Below, in pieces: positions 12,601 to 27,600 of a stretch of 64,000 bases of DNA. The first letter of the stretch is position 1. The number at the start of each line of letters is the position of its first letter. A model generated the notes under the pieces. That model worked only from the letters and a program-made list of their open reading frames with translations, was not told the DNA's origin and ran no database searches. The position numbers and the translations under genes were made by a program. The DNA is from Onchidella celtica (taxonomy: Eukaryota > Mollusca > Gastropoda > Systellommatophora > Onchidiidae), in contig OZ007582.1 in the NCBI GenBank assembly GCA_963931925.1, forward strand, positions 30,518,429 through 30,582,428, in the 5' to 3' direction.

Positions 12601-15600
12601 CACATACTCTCCGATGTAAGCCTTCAAAATAGATTTCACGTATAACGAAAATGGTTCTAGTCCTACCTATGACATAGGTGTGTTTGAATGGCAGGTGCTT
12701 GTAGAGCAGTCCCCTTTTCAAAACTGAGCAAAGCTGGCATTTGGTTAATAATGCTGAATAACTACCAAGTTCTGACCACTACTCTCCATCAATGGTGATA
12801 AGACCTGTGGCTGTATGCATGAATTTAGTGTAAATTCGTCCATTTTGCACCATGGTGCAGGCTTAGTAGTGCGTACAGCCATAGAGGTGTAAACTCAAAT
12901 TTAGTCAGTATGCAGGAACTAAAGTTACACCTACCTCTACACATCAATTGCCGCTTACCCCTGTAACAAAAACTGAGATAGTGCACTGACAGAATTTGTA
13001 TCAGCCAATCCCTGCCATGAGAAAATAATGCCAATCAAAACAAAACTAAGAGATCGAGGGTGAGCAGAAATCCCGTTTTTTTCCTTGGCCCCTGAAGTTG
13101 CTGACTGGAATAAAATATTAGTTACCTCCTTCCTTTCTTTATAACAGATGCCACTGTCCTAAGCTAGTTACACACTGAGTAGCTGATTTAGTCTCGGAGA
13201 AAGTGTAATATTACGAACCCTTTTACACGTAGGTGTAGGCCTATGCAAAGTTCATGCGTACCGGGTAGCGTTTTGCACCGACGCATAAAGCCTACACCAC
13301 CATGTAACCAGTGATGCACAGTTCATGCATACAGTCACAGGTCAGCGACTACTAAATGCCACTGGTGACTGAGTCATGCGAGACTCCATTCCTCACCTGT
13401 GAAGCGGCTCCCTCTCTCCTGGCTCGGGCTGCTTCCCTTCTCTGCTTGTTCTTCTTGTTCATCAAACTTTTCTTCTGTTGGCTCTGAAAGTCAAATCAAT
13501 ATTACGCAAAAAGTTTTGGTTTTAACTTATCCACAATCCAAAATAACTTACACTAGCGATACAAAGTTAAAATGTGGCCCCAAAAAAAACAAAAATGTCT
13601 TTGTTTTAACTTATCCGCTATCCAAAAATAACTCACATTAGAGATGCAAAGTTAAATACTGGCCCAAAAAAAATCAACAACAAAAATGACAAAAAGTTGT
13701 ATATTGCAATGCCCCTTGCAGAAACAAACAATAAATACTCTTTACAATAAATTCCACAACAAATACAAATGGAAGAAAAACACAAGCTTTCCCACCCTGA
13801 GTCCTTCCTCAGACAACAAAAAATAAAAATGGGTAAGACAATTTATGAAAATGAACAAATGAAAACATGACAACCACTTAAATGGAACTGCCCCACATTC
13901 ACACAATATAATTTGTTATGACAGTATTCTCAACAATTTCTGTTCTTTATTCCTCTGGTGTTGTTAAGGTCATCATCATACCTGATGGACGAACTATTAT
14001 AACAGAGTAATTTGAAGTACTGGAGATGCAAACTGTATCACATTCCATCTTTCATGGCAGATATAACACTGACAGATCATTGATTTGAATCAGACATACA
14101 CTGAAACAGATATTTGAAGACCCAGATGGAAGAAAAACCGTAGTCCACATTTTTAAAAACATATTTTGGTTATTAAAAAAAATTATTGCAATGCCTATTT
14201 TGTCCCAAAGCCCAGTTTTTTTCTACTTAAGTAAAGCCTCTCTCCAATGAAACAGGCTGCTTTTCTTTATCTGCATTAACAATGCACTTAGAGACTTTCA
14301 AACTTAAAAAATCAATTTTTTCAGTTTCATGGATATGTGACTACAGCCATTTTTCCATCTGGGTTTCATTATCAGCAATGTTGTATCACTACTCTGATGC
14401 AGTTCCAGTTTCTCTCTGGCACAAATAACTCATTTCTGGTTGGGTCAGAGAACACAACAGATGACAATTCTACCTTTAATGAATCTTGTATATGACTGAG
14501 ATGAAAAAACTTGTCAGGTTCCTTGATCGTCTCCCGCAACTTCCGTGGTCCGTCAACATTAGGAACGCTTTTCATTGAAGAATCACTGCTTGAAGACACA
14601 CAGTAGGAGCACTGCCTGTAAATACAGAATTGACACATAGTTTATATTTAATTTTCCAAGTTTTGCAGAGGTCCTTTACATCTCACTTGGATGGATCTCT
14701 TGTTTTATTCTTGAATGACTGGTGCCTTCTTCTGTAGGATGTTTGTTTGAAAAGTAAGCTGAAAACGGTCACTGAATACATGGATTTATTAGGATCTGAA
14801 TGAAACTTTCACATAAGATACCAACACCATTGGGCTACTTCTCCACGTCATCCCCATAAAGATCGGTGCATTTGTCCTACTGTTCATGACAGAATAAATA
14901 TCCTCTTTGAGGAATGTCTCATCAAATCACTTTTGCACCTCTGCAACAAAATCGTCATCTAAGTTGAACCTCTTTTCGACTTCATTTGGATGCTAATAAA
15001 TTTGTATATTCCGTCATGATTTTCACCATACTTTTCGGACAGCCCTCGCATAAGGATACAAAAAAATGGTCTTTGCAGCCGATCTTTGGCTGTGCTGCAA
15101 TCTAACAATTTGCTACTGTGGTACGTGACAGCTGGATTAAGTGCCAATTTTGCTTAGCTTACTTACCATCCAAAAAGTTTTGTTTTCTTAGGCATGCGAG
15201 TGAGAGGTGGGTCCAGACACCCAAGGTGGTAATGTTTGTTGCAGCGATCACACTTGGCCAGCAGGTGCTGCTCTGTTGTGTTGTGGCAAACCCCACACCT
15301 GCAGGTCAAATGTCATAAATGGTAACATCCTCACTAACCACTAAGTATACTAACCCAGTATCACACAAGTTAAAGTATTTACATTATTAGAAAGAAAGAG
15401 AGAGTGAGAGAGATGCAAATGGAGAGAACAAGACTTTCTGTAAAGCGCCTAGAGCAAACTCGTTTGGATTAGGCGCTATATAAATGATCATCATCATTCA
15501 TTCATTATTATTATAATCAGTTAAACTACTTTCATCAACATGAATTTTCTGAGAATAACAAAATGTCAGAAAGTTTTATAAACACAGTTTCTCCCATGAA

Positions 15601-18600
15601 CCATTATTTTAGTTAACCGTATTATCATACCGGACGTCTTACACTGCTTTCCAATAACAGGTATATGGCAATGTTGATGATGAAGTTTACTTCACAGTGG
15701 GGTTTCATATAAATCTAAGGAATAGTTTATTTTGGATATAACTATACATGTTTTGTGATCAGACATATGAGAATGACAATGATGTCAAAATAGATATAGT
15801 GATGACAGAAAACAAAACTTACAACTGACAGGATATCACCACTGCTCTGCGATGATGGCATATATGAAACAATGCCAAACAGTGACTTATGTTTCATAGC
15901 ATTCCTAAGCATGAGGGCCATCAGATAATATTATAGACAAAGATATGTGCCAATAGGAAAATGTAATGATCCAATAGAATCATACTGGCATAAGTCACCA
16001 AATAGCAGGAAAAAGAAAGTTTTTTTCTTAATAGCTCAAAAGTGTCAAAATGACTTATGTCTTTAGTTTAGAGCAGTGACAAATTATAAAACAAAAATGC
16101 TAACACACTGGCAAGTACTGCAGTCTGATGAAGTGAACAATGACCATATACTAATTCATAAGAATTTTGAAACATACTGGTTAATGATGGTGGTCGGTGA
16201 TGTTGGTGTTTCTTTCTTACTGGGTGAACGCGTTCTTTTCCTGGTCTTGAATATTTCCGGAATGTTCGGCACAGGCTGCATAACAAAAAAGTATTGATGT
16301 AGCACACTAGTAGTCATAGCCTACTATAAGAGCAGGGAAATATAATTCTCAGCTGGAACTGGAACAATTCCAACTTTAAGGTTCTGTCTTTAACCAACAT
16401 TTATGAATGATTTGTAAGACCAAAATGTAATGTTCATTTGTGTTACCAGATGGGATAATACAAACATGCCATAATATCAAGGTTCCCAAACCTGGACAGC
16501 CTGCAGTCTACTTGATATATAAACAAACAAAATTTTCAACATTGCACAATTTAGTGCCCCACCGAAGTCATTTATTCTTAGTTCATCTCTGCTTTATGCC
16601 AGAACTGAATAACAGTTGCCACTTAATCTTGCTCAGCTGATTCTTGCTCAGATAAATAAGCCTCTGAGATCCACCCTAGCCTGCCACATCTATCTAATAA
16701 AGCTACAACAAAACCCCTAATAGTCCTATGGACTTGGAAACTACACAACGCACCGACCTGAAATTTGACACAAAGAATTATGGGATAGCGAACAAAACCG
16801 TTTGTTATTTCTGAGTTAATCGGTAAATGCGGTTATAATTAAAGACTAAATTCACGAGAGTGCTTGATCCGAAATTTACGATCAATAAGATATTGATGTA
16901 TGTTTCTAATAATAGCCCACTTCCGCCTACATAATTTTCCATTTCTGTTGTCGAAATTTGATGGTGTTGTGATCACTACCATGCCGTCATGCCTCCTTAA
17001 AGGCGTAGCTTGAGAATGTCTCCTAAAAGACGTAGCATCGGGAGATACACGACCAGGTATGTTAGACAGCGCAGACAACAAGAACAACACAGGTGACACA
17101 GCAGACCTCATAATGATTTAAATCTTGATCTAGAACTACCAGATCAGCAAGATGGGCTTCGTCAGCCCTTGCAGTCAGATAACGCTAGACAGGTTTCATC
17201 CTGGTAGTACAGAAATTTGTATTATAAAAAAACACATACGACTTCTAACAAGTCCTACCCTCTCACACACGACTCCTTTTGGCATGAAATTTTGAGGGGG
17301 CCTTCCTTTCGAGCTGCAGAAGGTTCTTTTCAAGATTTGAAGACTTGAAATGATGGAGAAGTATTTTCTGGGTTTGTGTCACTGATTGATTCTCTCCCAC
17401 CCTTTTTTTTTTCATGAACATATGAGCCAAAAACGCTATTAGGTCCTGCCCGTGTTCACTTTTAAACACACTGCACTGCGCAGATTATTGCCATTTCATG
17501 AGAAATGTCATCTCAAAAGTTCATAGTTCATTAACGCTTTATGGGAATGGAGTAAGACTTATCTAAAAACAAACAAACAAATAGCAACAAAATAAAAATA
17601 GAGGGACGGGCATGGTGAAGCAAAATTATCCCATTATAATCACCCAGACCTGAAACTAATAAGCAGATTCGGGCAGGCTGACGCTGGGTACCTCAGCTAG
17701 TCAACTAACTATAATTCAGATCTTCATCACAATGTTTACCTTCCCATAGATATCTTGTAACATCCCACATAACGATTCTGCTTCTCTCCTGATGCTGTTC
17801 CCTTTCTGATGCAATTGCTCCACTTCGGCATGCAGCTGAGAAAGGCAAAGACAAAATCTGGACTCTTTATTTGAACAAATTTGGTCAAGCACAAAACTGC
17901 ATGTACAAAAAAAAAGCCAACAATGAAATTGCATCGCACCTCTTTCAGAAACACAAATTTAAAAAAAAGCACTAATAACATTTATATCTCTTATGAAATT
18001 GTATGTCTTTTCCAAAGAAAATTTCATGCTACATTCTTGGAACCATGACCAAAATGTTTCAAAAACGGATAGCTGGGTTCAAATCCAGTTGTAACATAAC
18101 ACAAGATGACTTTTGTGACTTTGTTCAGGTTGGTTATATCACTGATTCAAATTTCAGAATCACTTGCTGGTTGTCTTCGATGCTGAAAATACTTCTGGAA
18201 CTGGATCTTTTCAGCACAGCATGCAAAGACCTATAAATTCACTGGGGAAATCATACACTGCCTAAAAAAACAATATATAGAGCTCTTGTACATTCCGAGT
18301 CAAGGGAATACGAAAAGAAAATGGGGACTGATGTGCAAGAATTCCTAAAACCTAATTATGGTGATTTTCAATTCTCATATTTTTGGGGTTAATTTTTATA
18401 GAAAATTATGTAGATGTACTATGCCATCATATGTTGCAGAAGTCTGCTGATATATCGCCTTTCCCGTTTCATGCTTTTTCATGCCATGAGGCTGAAATTG
18501 TTCCAACATGTTTTGCACTCCTAACTTTACTACTTCCTGCTATCATTCTACACATTACACTGGTCGCCCTAAGGAAGAAAAGGCATTTGGGCTCAGCAGC

Positions 18601-21600
18601 AAAGGGTTAAATTACACCAACCGTGTCATATTTTTTTCTGACAACTCTTTCCTGGGCCTGAAGTTTATTATTCTGTGAGCTGAGGTCCACCAGAGAGATT
18701 TTGAGATTGTCCAGTTTGATGTTGCGATCTGGAATAGTACAAAAGACAATGATGTTTCAAAATGGAAATCAGAGATTGTCAGATATGTTCTTCCAGTATA
18801 ATTCGATAAGAGTAAAGACAATCACCATAGCTCACCAGGAAAAATTAGCAACACTTACAATAGGGTTCAAAATTCAATAAAGCCACAAAGACTTCATGGA
18901 TTTCCCACTCAACATCGACCTCGGCATCTATCGATTTCAGGAGATCATGGATCTATGCCTAGGAGGATTTTGCAACTAAAAATTACAATGTGGTGGCCTA
19001 AAAAATTCAGCCATGCACATTCACCAATAAATTCGAGTGCTATATTGAGGAACCTCCAATTTCTCATATCCATGAGTTTTTAAACTCACTAATACCTTTC
19101 TCATTTTATTCCATTATTCGGAACCAGAACCCCCCGCCAAGTCCTGGATCAGGAAAATCCTGTCCAGAGGGGAAAAAAAATATTCACTCACCCATGAAAT
19201 AGCTGATAAATTCCGAAGTGAAACCTGGCTGACCCTGGGCTTTCTTCCTTACTTCCTGCTGTTCCAGTGGCACTGTGTGGGCCTTTCAAATAGTAAACAT
19301 AACATCGTATACATAACATTGTAAATAAGAGATGTATGTAACAAAAAACAAAAATGTAATGTGAATGGAAAGAATAATGCAGATTAATTGACAGTTTTGG
19401 TGATTCATTTTATACTGCAATTTTGAAAAATCAAATAAAAAAAATAAAAATTTTAAAAAGTAGATAAAATTCAATAATTCTATATGTCGTCGCTATGCTG
19501 CAAGACTCCTGTAACTAACATTTTTGGCCAAAATCACTTTTTTCGTTCTTTGGGTCTGAAAATCAATGGCGCACTTTGTGTCAAAAGCTTGTTTGAACAT
19601 GTTTCTTCTCCAAAGGACTAAAATATAGCAATAGAACCAACAATATAAAGAAACAGAAATTTTTGAACAAAAATCACCCTTTTCTCTCGCATTTCCCCCT
19701 GGGAGTATTTTATGTCAGTTTCAACTAGGTAACACATAAAACAATCTGTCGGTCTAACAGTCTCACCTGGGTAATTACACCCATCAGCTCGGCTTTACGC
19801 AGAAACCCATGGACGGCAGAAGGGCTTGTGTGGAGATGACGAACCATTTTCTGAGTTGGAACTGTGGGAAACAACAAATTTCACTCTTCTTTTAACCCAT
19901 TGGAGACAGGGGTATTTTGGATGTTAGTCATCTAGAAAGATGGGGTTCACAGGACAAAAATCAATAACGTGTTTACAACAGCAGGAAGACCTGCAATTGA
20001 TATGTACAGATTCAGAGAAATTTATGAAACAAGCAGTCTGATTGGCTACAAGACTATGACAGGACCAATCAGAAGTGCCTTTTAAATGGGCCAATAATTG
20101 GCCCGTTCATTTTTATTACTGTAGTACAGTCAGGTTGATGATCAGCCCCACCGTCTTATTCACAGTAAAACAATTGGGCTGATCATCGGCTAAGGGTTAA
20201 AATCATTGGCTTGAGAGGTTCTTTCCTGTCTATTTGATCGCACACTGTCTACAAAATAATGCAGGTTTTCTGGATTTGTCAAGGTCTGCATATAACATCT
20301 AGTTTTCCTGTATCCAGCTGGCTATTTGTGGCGCCACTGATGACCCAGCCACCAGTTTCCCCCATCCTTATTTGACTACCTCATGAAGCCACTGCGCTTC
20401 ATGTTTGTCCACTGGGGCTCAGAAACACACTTTTTTTTTTAGTTTCACAATTTTGCTCCACTAAAACTACTGATTTTCTCCTGCAATCCTGACTGTCCTT
20501 CTAAACCACAGCAATCTATATATCTATCGTGATTCATACACTTTCATCTCTACAAGATAATTCATCTTAACTAAGACAATACAATACAAATCTGTTACGA
20601 CGTTACACATTTCACAAACTTTTCAAATAAGATGGCTGCAAACTCACCCCAAGATGGTGGTCTCTTCAACTTTGCCATACTGTATTTCTCTCTGTGTCTG
20701 CTCAATTTTCTGTTAAAACGCAGCTGAGGAACAGCAAACAAGTAGAGTCAAACTAACAATTAAACAAAATGTATGACAGGCCATGATACAAAACATCTTA
20801 TGAACTAATGAAAAAACAATATTTTTGTGTCCCTAAACGCAGTAAATAATGTTACATTATTAATGCTGTATTACATAGATGAAAAAGTAATACTGACCTG
20901 CTTTACTTATGAGTCACCTTATTTCGCATTTTCATTTGCCATCTGTAAATTTTTGCACAAAACAGATCATGGAACAAATCTTCACTAGTTTATTCCAAAA
21001 CTTGTCCATTTTCAGTGCTGCTGGGGTCGGGACATAAATACTGTATGGTCGTGGAACACCAAGCTAACTCCATGCAGGCCTCGAAGCTGATGCTTCTTAA
21101 ACCGAGCGTTATAACTATTTGGACTTAACACAAAAGTTACACTTCTCACCTTCTCTCTTTCATCTTCAATCACGGTCGGCGTATGAGTCTTGACATGGGA
21201 CTGAATAGCCAACCAGTTCCTGCGCTTAATCTTTGAGCTGACTTTGTCTGCATGAAGCTTGCAGTAGGCGAAGAATGGGTCAGCGATATCCTGGGCAAAT
21301 AGAAACACAAACCTCAGAAATGTTACTGCTTTTGGACATTAAAACTGAATCATCCAATGGATTTTGGAACATCTAGATTATTTCTAAAATTCTAAAGTAT
21401 AGTAATATGTGAGTGTGCATGAGAAAACCCACAATAAGTTGGCAACATGACATTTTGAGTTCTGTACAAATAATAAAAGACAGGACATTTCTGATAAATT
21501 GAAGTCAGTGACCCCCCTAAAACAAGATTTTGAGAAAATGGCATTTAATCCTATAAGTGGCAATAGCTAATTGACCAAGTAATATTGAAGTGATTGATGT

Positions 21601-24600
21601 AAAGAGACCGTAGTCTAATAACTAAGCTTTTATAGAGATCATAGTGAGTAGTGCACTGCTCATCTACAGTTTACCCTGTAACATGCCACGGTCCCCTAAA
21701 CAACAGCTAAGTTGGAAGTTTGTGTCGGACCCATATTTTCACTGCTGACCTATTGTGGATTTTCTCATACACACTTACATATCATAAAGACTTTAAATAA
21801 AATTGTATTCCCAAATTAAAGTAAAAAAAAGAAGAGGATAATGCAGGGCAGAAAGAACTTCCTCCGAAGCCAGTATATCTGTAATCGTAATTCAAACATC
21901 ACCATCCCCATAACAGATAACAGTTTACGAAAAAGAGTTGCATTGGCACCAGCAGACTAGCAGTCCCAAACATATCTCAAAGCTTTTTCTGTTGGAATAA
22001 ACAGATGAGACTAAGAAAGCATACATTGAGCACTGTGTCCACAATAGGTGGATCTTGAGTCGCCGGGTGGACACACCCCTGCCGCCATTTTGTTAGACCA
22101 GGCGGTTTTGTTTACTTCGGCTTCGCGTTAGGAAGCATAGATCCCGTGAGTGCACAGAGGTTTCGTGACAAGTTGAAACTTATTAATGGGGTTGACCCAG
22201 ACACTGTGCCAGACTGTGAGCGGAACAAAGATGTGTCTGGATTTCCTCCCATCACACATGCTGAGATGTTTTCATATCTAGTACTACAGTCAGTGCCTAC
22301 ACCCACGAGCAGTTCAAAGAAGTTTTGGAAGGAGCACCCCATACCTCTCAGTATTACCCTGTTTTATTTTTAAATGTTCTGCCCCATCGCTAACCCTAAA
22401 ATGGATTAGATTTATCAAATGTGGACACCTGACATTAAATTAGTGGAGGAATCGTAATCATCGAGTGGACTGGATCTAGATCTAAATTGAGGAGTGACGG
22501 TGTGGGTGTTGTGTAAGTAACAACTGTATCAAGGTGTCAAAGGCCTTATTTAGTATTGTTATGTCAAATTAGGTTTGGAACATTAGGCCTACACCATCGG
22601 ATTCAATAGCTTTGGCCAAGAAACCAAAGAATTTTAGTATCATAATGGACGCATTCGGAACTCCTTCCAAACCAAACCCCTTCATAGTATTTCCCGGTTA
22701 GGAACTGGACTAAGCCTAAGGTCTAGGGTTAGCGTTAATTTGTTGTCCAGATGACATTTCTTTGTTCATTTTGAACTTTATTTTATCTAAATCCTTCCTG
22801 CATCTTGGCACACCTTGTGGTGAACTTTTACTGTTTTGTTGATGTCTTTTTGGCCCATGGCCTTCATCTCCACTCTCTCCTTCGCCTTTCTGATAAACGC
22901 TCAGTGGCCTCGCCCCCTTGCTTCCTTATATATTAGGAATAGAAAACATCCTTCGTCCAACTTTGTATTTGTTGGTGTAGCCAAACACTGCACACAAGTG
23001 CGGCATCTCGTTACTCGGTTTCACCCACGTCTATGCATTCGCTACCACTATCATTCTAACACAGAGATCTCTGGTCTAACAAAAAGGCTGCCTAGCTCCG
23101 GTAAACAACGCAGTGACATCACGAAATTTCCACCTATACTGGTTGCTGCAAACCCCCATAGATTACAGGTTCTTAAAAATTAAGTTTTTCACAATTCTAA
23201 ACATCACAAGACAGCATAAAACATATAACACAGAAAACTGAGGAAGCTTGATGCTGCTGACATAGAAGCTGAGCCTTGCCTTGGATTTGCATTTTTCTGT
23301 CTTTGTATAGCCTAATTTCAGGAAACTGGTTGTGGCACACTGTCATGATTCGGATATTGTTAAAACTCACGCAGAGAGTGAGTTGTTGTTGTTTACCAGG
23401 GCCATGAGAAATTGGCTGGTGGCCTTGAACGGTCCTCGCCAAATTATAGTTGGTGAGTAAATAAATGTAAAGTTAAACTGTTAGATTCACGCTTGTGGGT
23501 TTTAATGTCCGTGATTAATAAGTAATGGAGTAGGGGTGAAACAAGGTGGGGACAGTTGACATTGTTAAGTATGACTAGACAAGTTTTTGCACGTTAACTG
23601 GCTGGTAGAATAGTGCAGACGTATTACTACAATTAAAATGGTGGGAGGTTTCGACCTATGAGATAGCTGAACTAATTGGGCCAGCGGACTAGCACGCTGG
23701 GTAGTTAGATAGTATATAACATCGTGTAACGTTCAGATTTGGGAATACAGACGAGAGAAGCATCGTTTCGTGAAGTATCTCCGGTCGGCCAGTACCTGAA
23801 CTGTGTGGTCTGAAGACTAAGAAGTCCTTGCTAACGGACTGACTGAGCTCTAGAAAGAAAGGTCTGAGTGGGCTGACCTTTGAAAGCCCACGCTGCGCTA
23901 TATTGATGTTCGCGCCTACCAGTAGGCGTGAGCAATGGTAATATATCTTAATTATTCAAGTATAATAGAGATCGGAGATAGAGAGAGAACTACAGCCTCA
24001 TAGGAAGACTAAGGAAACCCCAGCTGGCACTCGACCACGAGTGTCCTGTATGATAGATCTATTGCCATAGTATGATTGGAATAATATAGCACATTGTTGA
24101 TGAATTGAATAGTGATTGTGCATAAAATATAGTCTTTTGGCAACTGCTTAAATTACCTACAAGCCGAAGAGTGCTTCTGTAGGCTTTGAACGTACTGGGC
24201 TCTCCTAACATTTAAGCCCATATGATTTATGGAGAGTTTGCCTGGCGACTGGCCAGTGGCGACTCAACTGTCACTTTAAATTGATATCCAGTTTCGTATA
24301 ATATACCTATTTACTATTGATTGCAGTACCTCCATAGCTACATGAATATCATTGGTTAAGTTATTAATTAGAGTTTTTGGTTTGAATATATACCTCTATT
24401 GTCTTTTGTTTTGTTATTAATATTTATGTAAACTATGGCCTGACCGGCCTGACATATATACGCTCTAGTTATTTAGTACTTTTCTTGTGTGGTTGTGTCC
24501 GAGTGTGAGTTAGCTGCCTCTCGTGCAGTCGTAACATCCCCAAGACCCTAACTCTGCTCGTGACATCTGGAGGGGACCCCACTGACATCTGAAGAGGACC

Positions 24601-27600
24601 CGTCACCTTCTGACATCTAGAGAACACTACTATCATCGGAAGAGGACCCCGTCAACAGCTGCAGGTCTACCACTCTAAGACTCCACTGTTATTTATGTAA
24701 TTTTTGTAGTTTATAGTTTTGTATACTGCTGATTTTTGTTTTTGTTTCTCCCTCACATGTCTGGCATGTCCTCTCGTCATTGATCCTGGGACCACTACGA
24801 GGGACTGACAGCTAGCATCAGGAAAAGACAAGACCAGCGCTGTGGACCAAAGGAAAGAGCCAGTCCATTTTGGCCAGTTAAGTGAACCATCTGTATTTGT
24901 CTTCGTTTGAGGGGTTCGTCGTTCCAGCTCCCCTACTTTTGACAGGCATTATTTTTTTTCTTTTGTGTTAGATTAGATAGGCGGGAGGTTGGAAGGGATC
25001 GAGACTCAGCATACCTCTTTTTGCCAGACTAGCAGATCTAGATGGCGTTTAAAACGGATAGGAGATTTGCTTTGCCTTGAATAGTTCTGTAGGGACCTGT
25101 TATCGTTTAGATTGTTAGCGTTCTATCTTCCTCGTACTTTTAGGAAGACGTCTCTCCTGTTCTTTTTCTTACCTTTCTGTAGATAGTTTCAGGTTAGTCG
25201 GGTCTGTTGTCGTTCGTGATTTCTGTTAGTCTAACGTCTTATTGTAATTTATCGTTCGTTCTGTTCCTCTTGCGTCTTGTTTGTAATGTATTACCTTTTT
25301 ATATATTCGTTATATAGTATTTATCTTTCTTGGTTACACTTATTTCTTTATATTTTTTTTGATTACATACTTCCATTGATTCACGTGTTTTGACACGTTG
25401 AGCGGGTTTTTAGAGGTAACTTGGCTTGGTGAGAGGGAAAAGTTTTTAAGAATTAACCCTCCTGTGCTGTAGAGTGACAACACTGTTTAAGTGACAACTA
25501 TTATTGAATTGTTGGAATCCGTGCAGTGAGTACACTGCCAGTTCTTGGTAATTATTCATTTATACCGATCTCGTCTTTAGATTGACGGGCTCCCGAGAGG
25601 ACAGTATTAGACTGTTCAGAGAGGTGACCTTTTTTTTGTGTAGTGATGAATAGTGAGTATTGGTTTTATTGTCGGCTGGTGCCGCCGCCCGAAGGAGCAA
25701 TAAATTGTCTCAGGGGAAGAGTCTGTATCAGTGTCGAGGTGATATCAATATAAGAGCTATGTGAATTATATATATTGAGGATACTTTTTTTTAGTCGTCT
25801 GCGTATGACGTCGACCCGAGGAGAGCAATAATGAGATTGCCTCGTGGGATGGATGATATTGGTATTTTTCGATTATTTGAGAGATGTTTGGCAGTGGTAA
25901 CGTAGTACACTGCGTATTCGTGTTTTGAGAGATATTTTGCAGTGGTAACAGAGGACACTGCGTGTTCGCGTTTTTGAGAGTTTTTTGCAGTGGTAACAGA
26001 GGACACTGCGTGGTCGCGTTTTAAGAAGTTTTGGAGAAGTGTGGAGTTGTTTTTTATACAACCGATTATGACTATGGTTTTCCGCGGTTCGTGGACCATC
26101 TAACGTAATACTATATATGACAAGTAAGAATAACCGATTATGATTGTGACTATCCATGTGGCCAGTGGATGAGTTACCTAAGAACATACCCGATATGGAT
26201 ATTGAATTGAACCGATTATGACTATATTACCGAGATGACTGTGACACTTGACGTGTGCATGGCTTGCGTACGGAAACGGCGCATTAAATTAACTGCTATC
26301 GCCTCGTGGCATCTCATCTATACCGGATTGGATATTGGAAAGATTTAAGTGTCATGTTATTTGAGATCTAGATTATTGTTAGATGCGAGAAGCGCTATGT
26401 AATTCTTAACTCAAGACGAGGGCTACGCGGATTTTAAACGAGAACATCAGATTAATTTATCTTAAGGACGCTTCTGTTAGTGTTAATTAAGCTTAACTAT
26501 GCCGAAATTTCTAGTTGTGATAGACCAGAATTTTTGTTCTCCTGTTTAGGTCTGTCATATGTACTGGCGTTGGATACTGATTAGCACCTCATTCAGAGAC
26601 CGAGGGATGGTATCACATATTGTTCACCCATTGTGAACACTTTTCACCTACCCCTGTGCTTTCCTTTGTTCCAACAGCTATTTTACTGACGTCGACCCGT
26701 ATTTTGGCCACACCAGACGTTGTTGCCCAGGGTCGAGGACGAGAAGTCATGGCAGACCAGGAGTCCAGATCCACTAATGCCATCGATGCTACTATAGTTA
26801 TCTTTTCTTGAGTATTATTCATTGTATGTATGCATTCCTGATGACATTCGCACAGGATCAGTGTTGTACTCTAAAATTTTAGAGTTATGATTGTTAATGT
26901 CTACGTATTTAGAGGTAAGATTTAATCCTCAGAGAGATATATACTTTTGGACGGAGCCTTAAGATTTTCATGAAGTTTTGTCCATCAATGATACCCGTCC
27001 TGTAGGTTTTTTTCAACTTTAGTACTAGTCTTAGTTATTACCTAGTATTCTTAGTTAAGTTCACCTTTCGAGGAATTTCTCGACTCATGCCTTCCCCTTA
27101 CGATAATCATTTATATCGTTAAAATTGCAAATTTTAACTGGGGTGGGGGATATGTCATGATTCGGATATTGTTAAAACTCACGCAGAGAGTGAGTTGTTG
27201 TTGTTTACCAGGGCCATGAGAAATTGGCTGGTGGCCTTGAACGGTCCTCGCCAAATTATAGTTGGTGAGTAAATAAATGTAAAGTTAAACTGTTAGATTC
27301 ACGCTTGTGGGTTTTAATGTCCGTGATTAATAAGTAATGGAGTAGGGGTGAAACAAGGTGGGGACAGTTGACATTGTTAAGTATGACTAGACAAGTTTTT
27401 GCACGTTAACTGGCTGGTAGAATAGTGCAGACGTATTACTACAATTAAAATGGTGGGAGGTTTCGACCTATGAGATAGCTGAACTAATTGGGCCAGCGGA
27501 CTAGCACGCTGGGTAGTTAGATAGTATATAACATCGTGTAACGTTCAGATTTGGGAATACAGACGAGAGAAGCATCGTTTCGTGAAGTATCTCCGGTCGG

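Noticed and set aside
16839..17111. Minus-strand frame of 90 codons with a hydrophobic N-terminus as an extra PHF14 exon
   Set aside because: It has no PHF14 homology, and exons 17 and 18 join in phase without it.
26613..26822. Small frames in E2 as a residual gag or accessory gene
   Set aside because: The region aligns with the 3' UTRs of E1 and E3, not with coding sequence.
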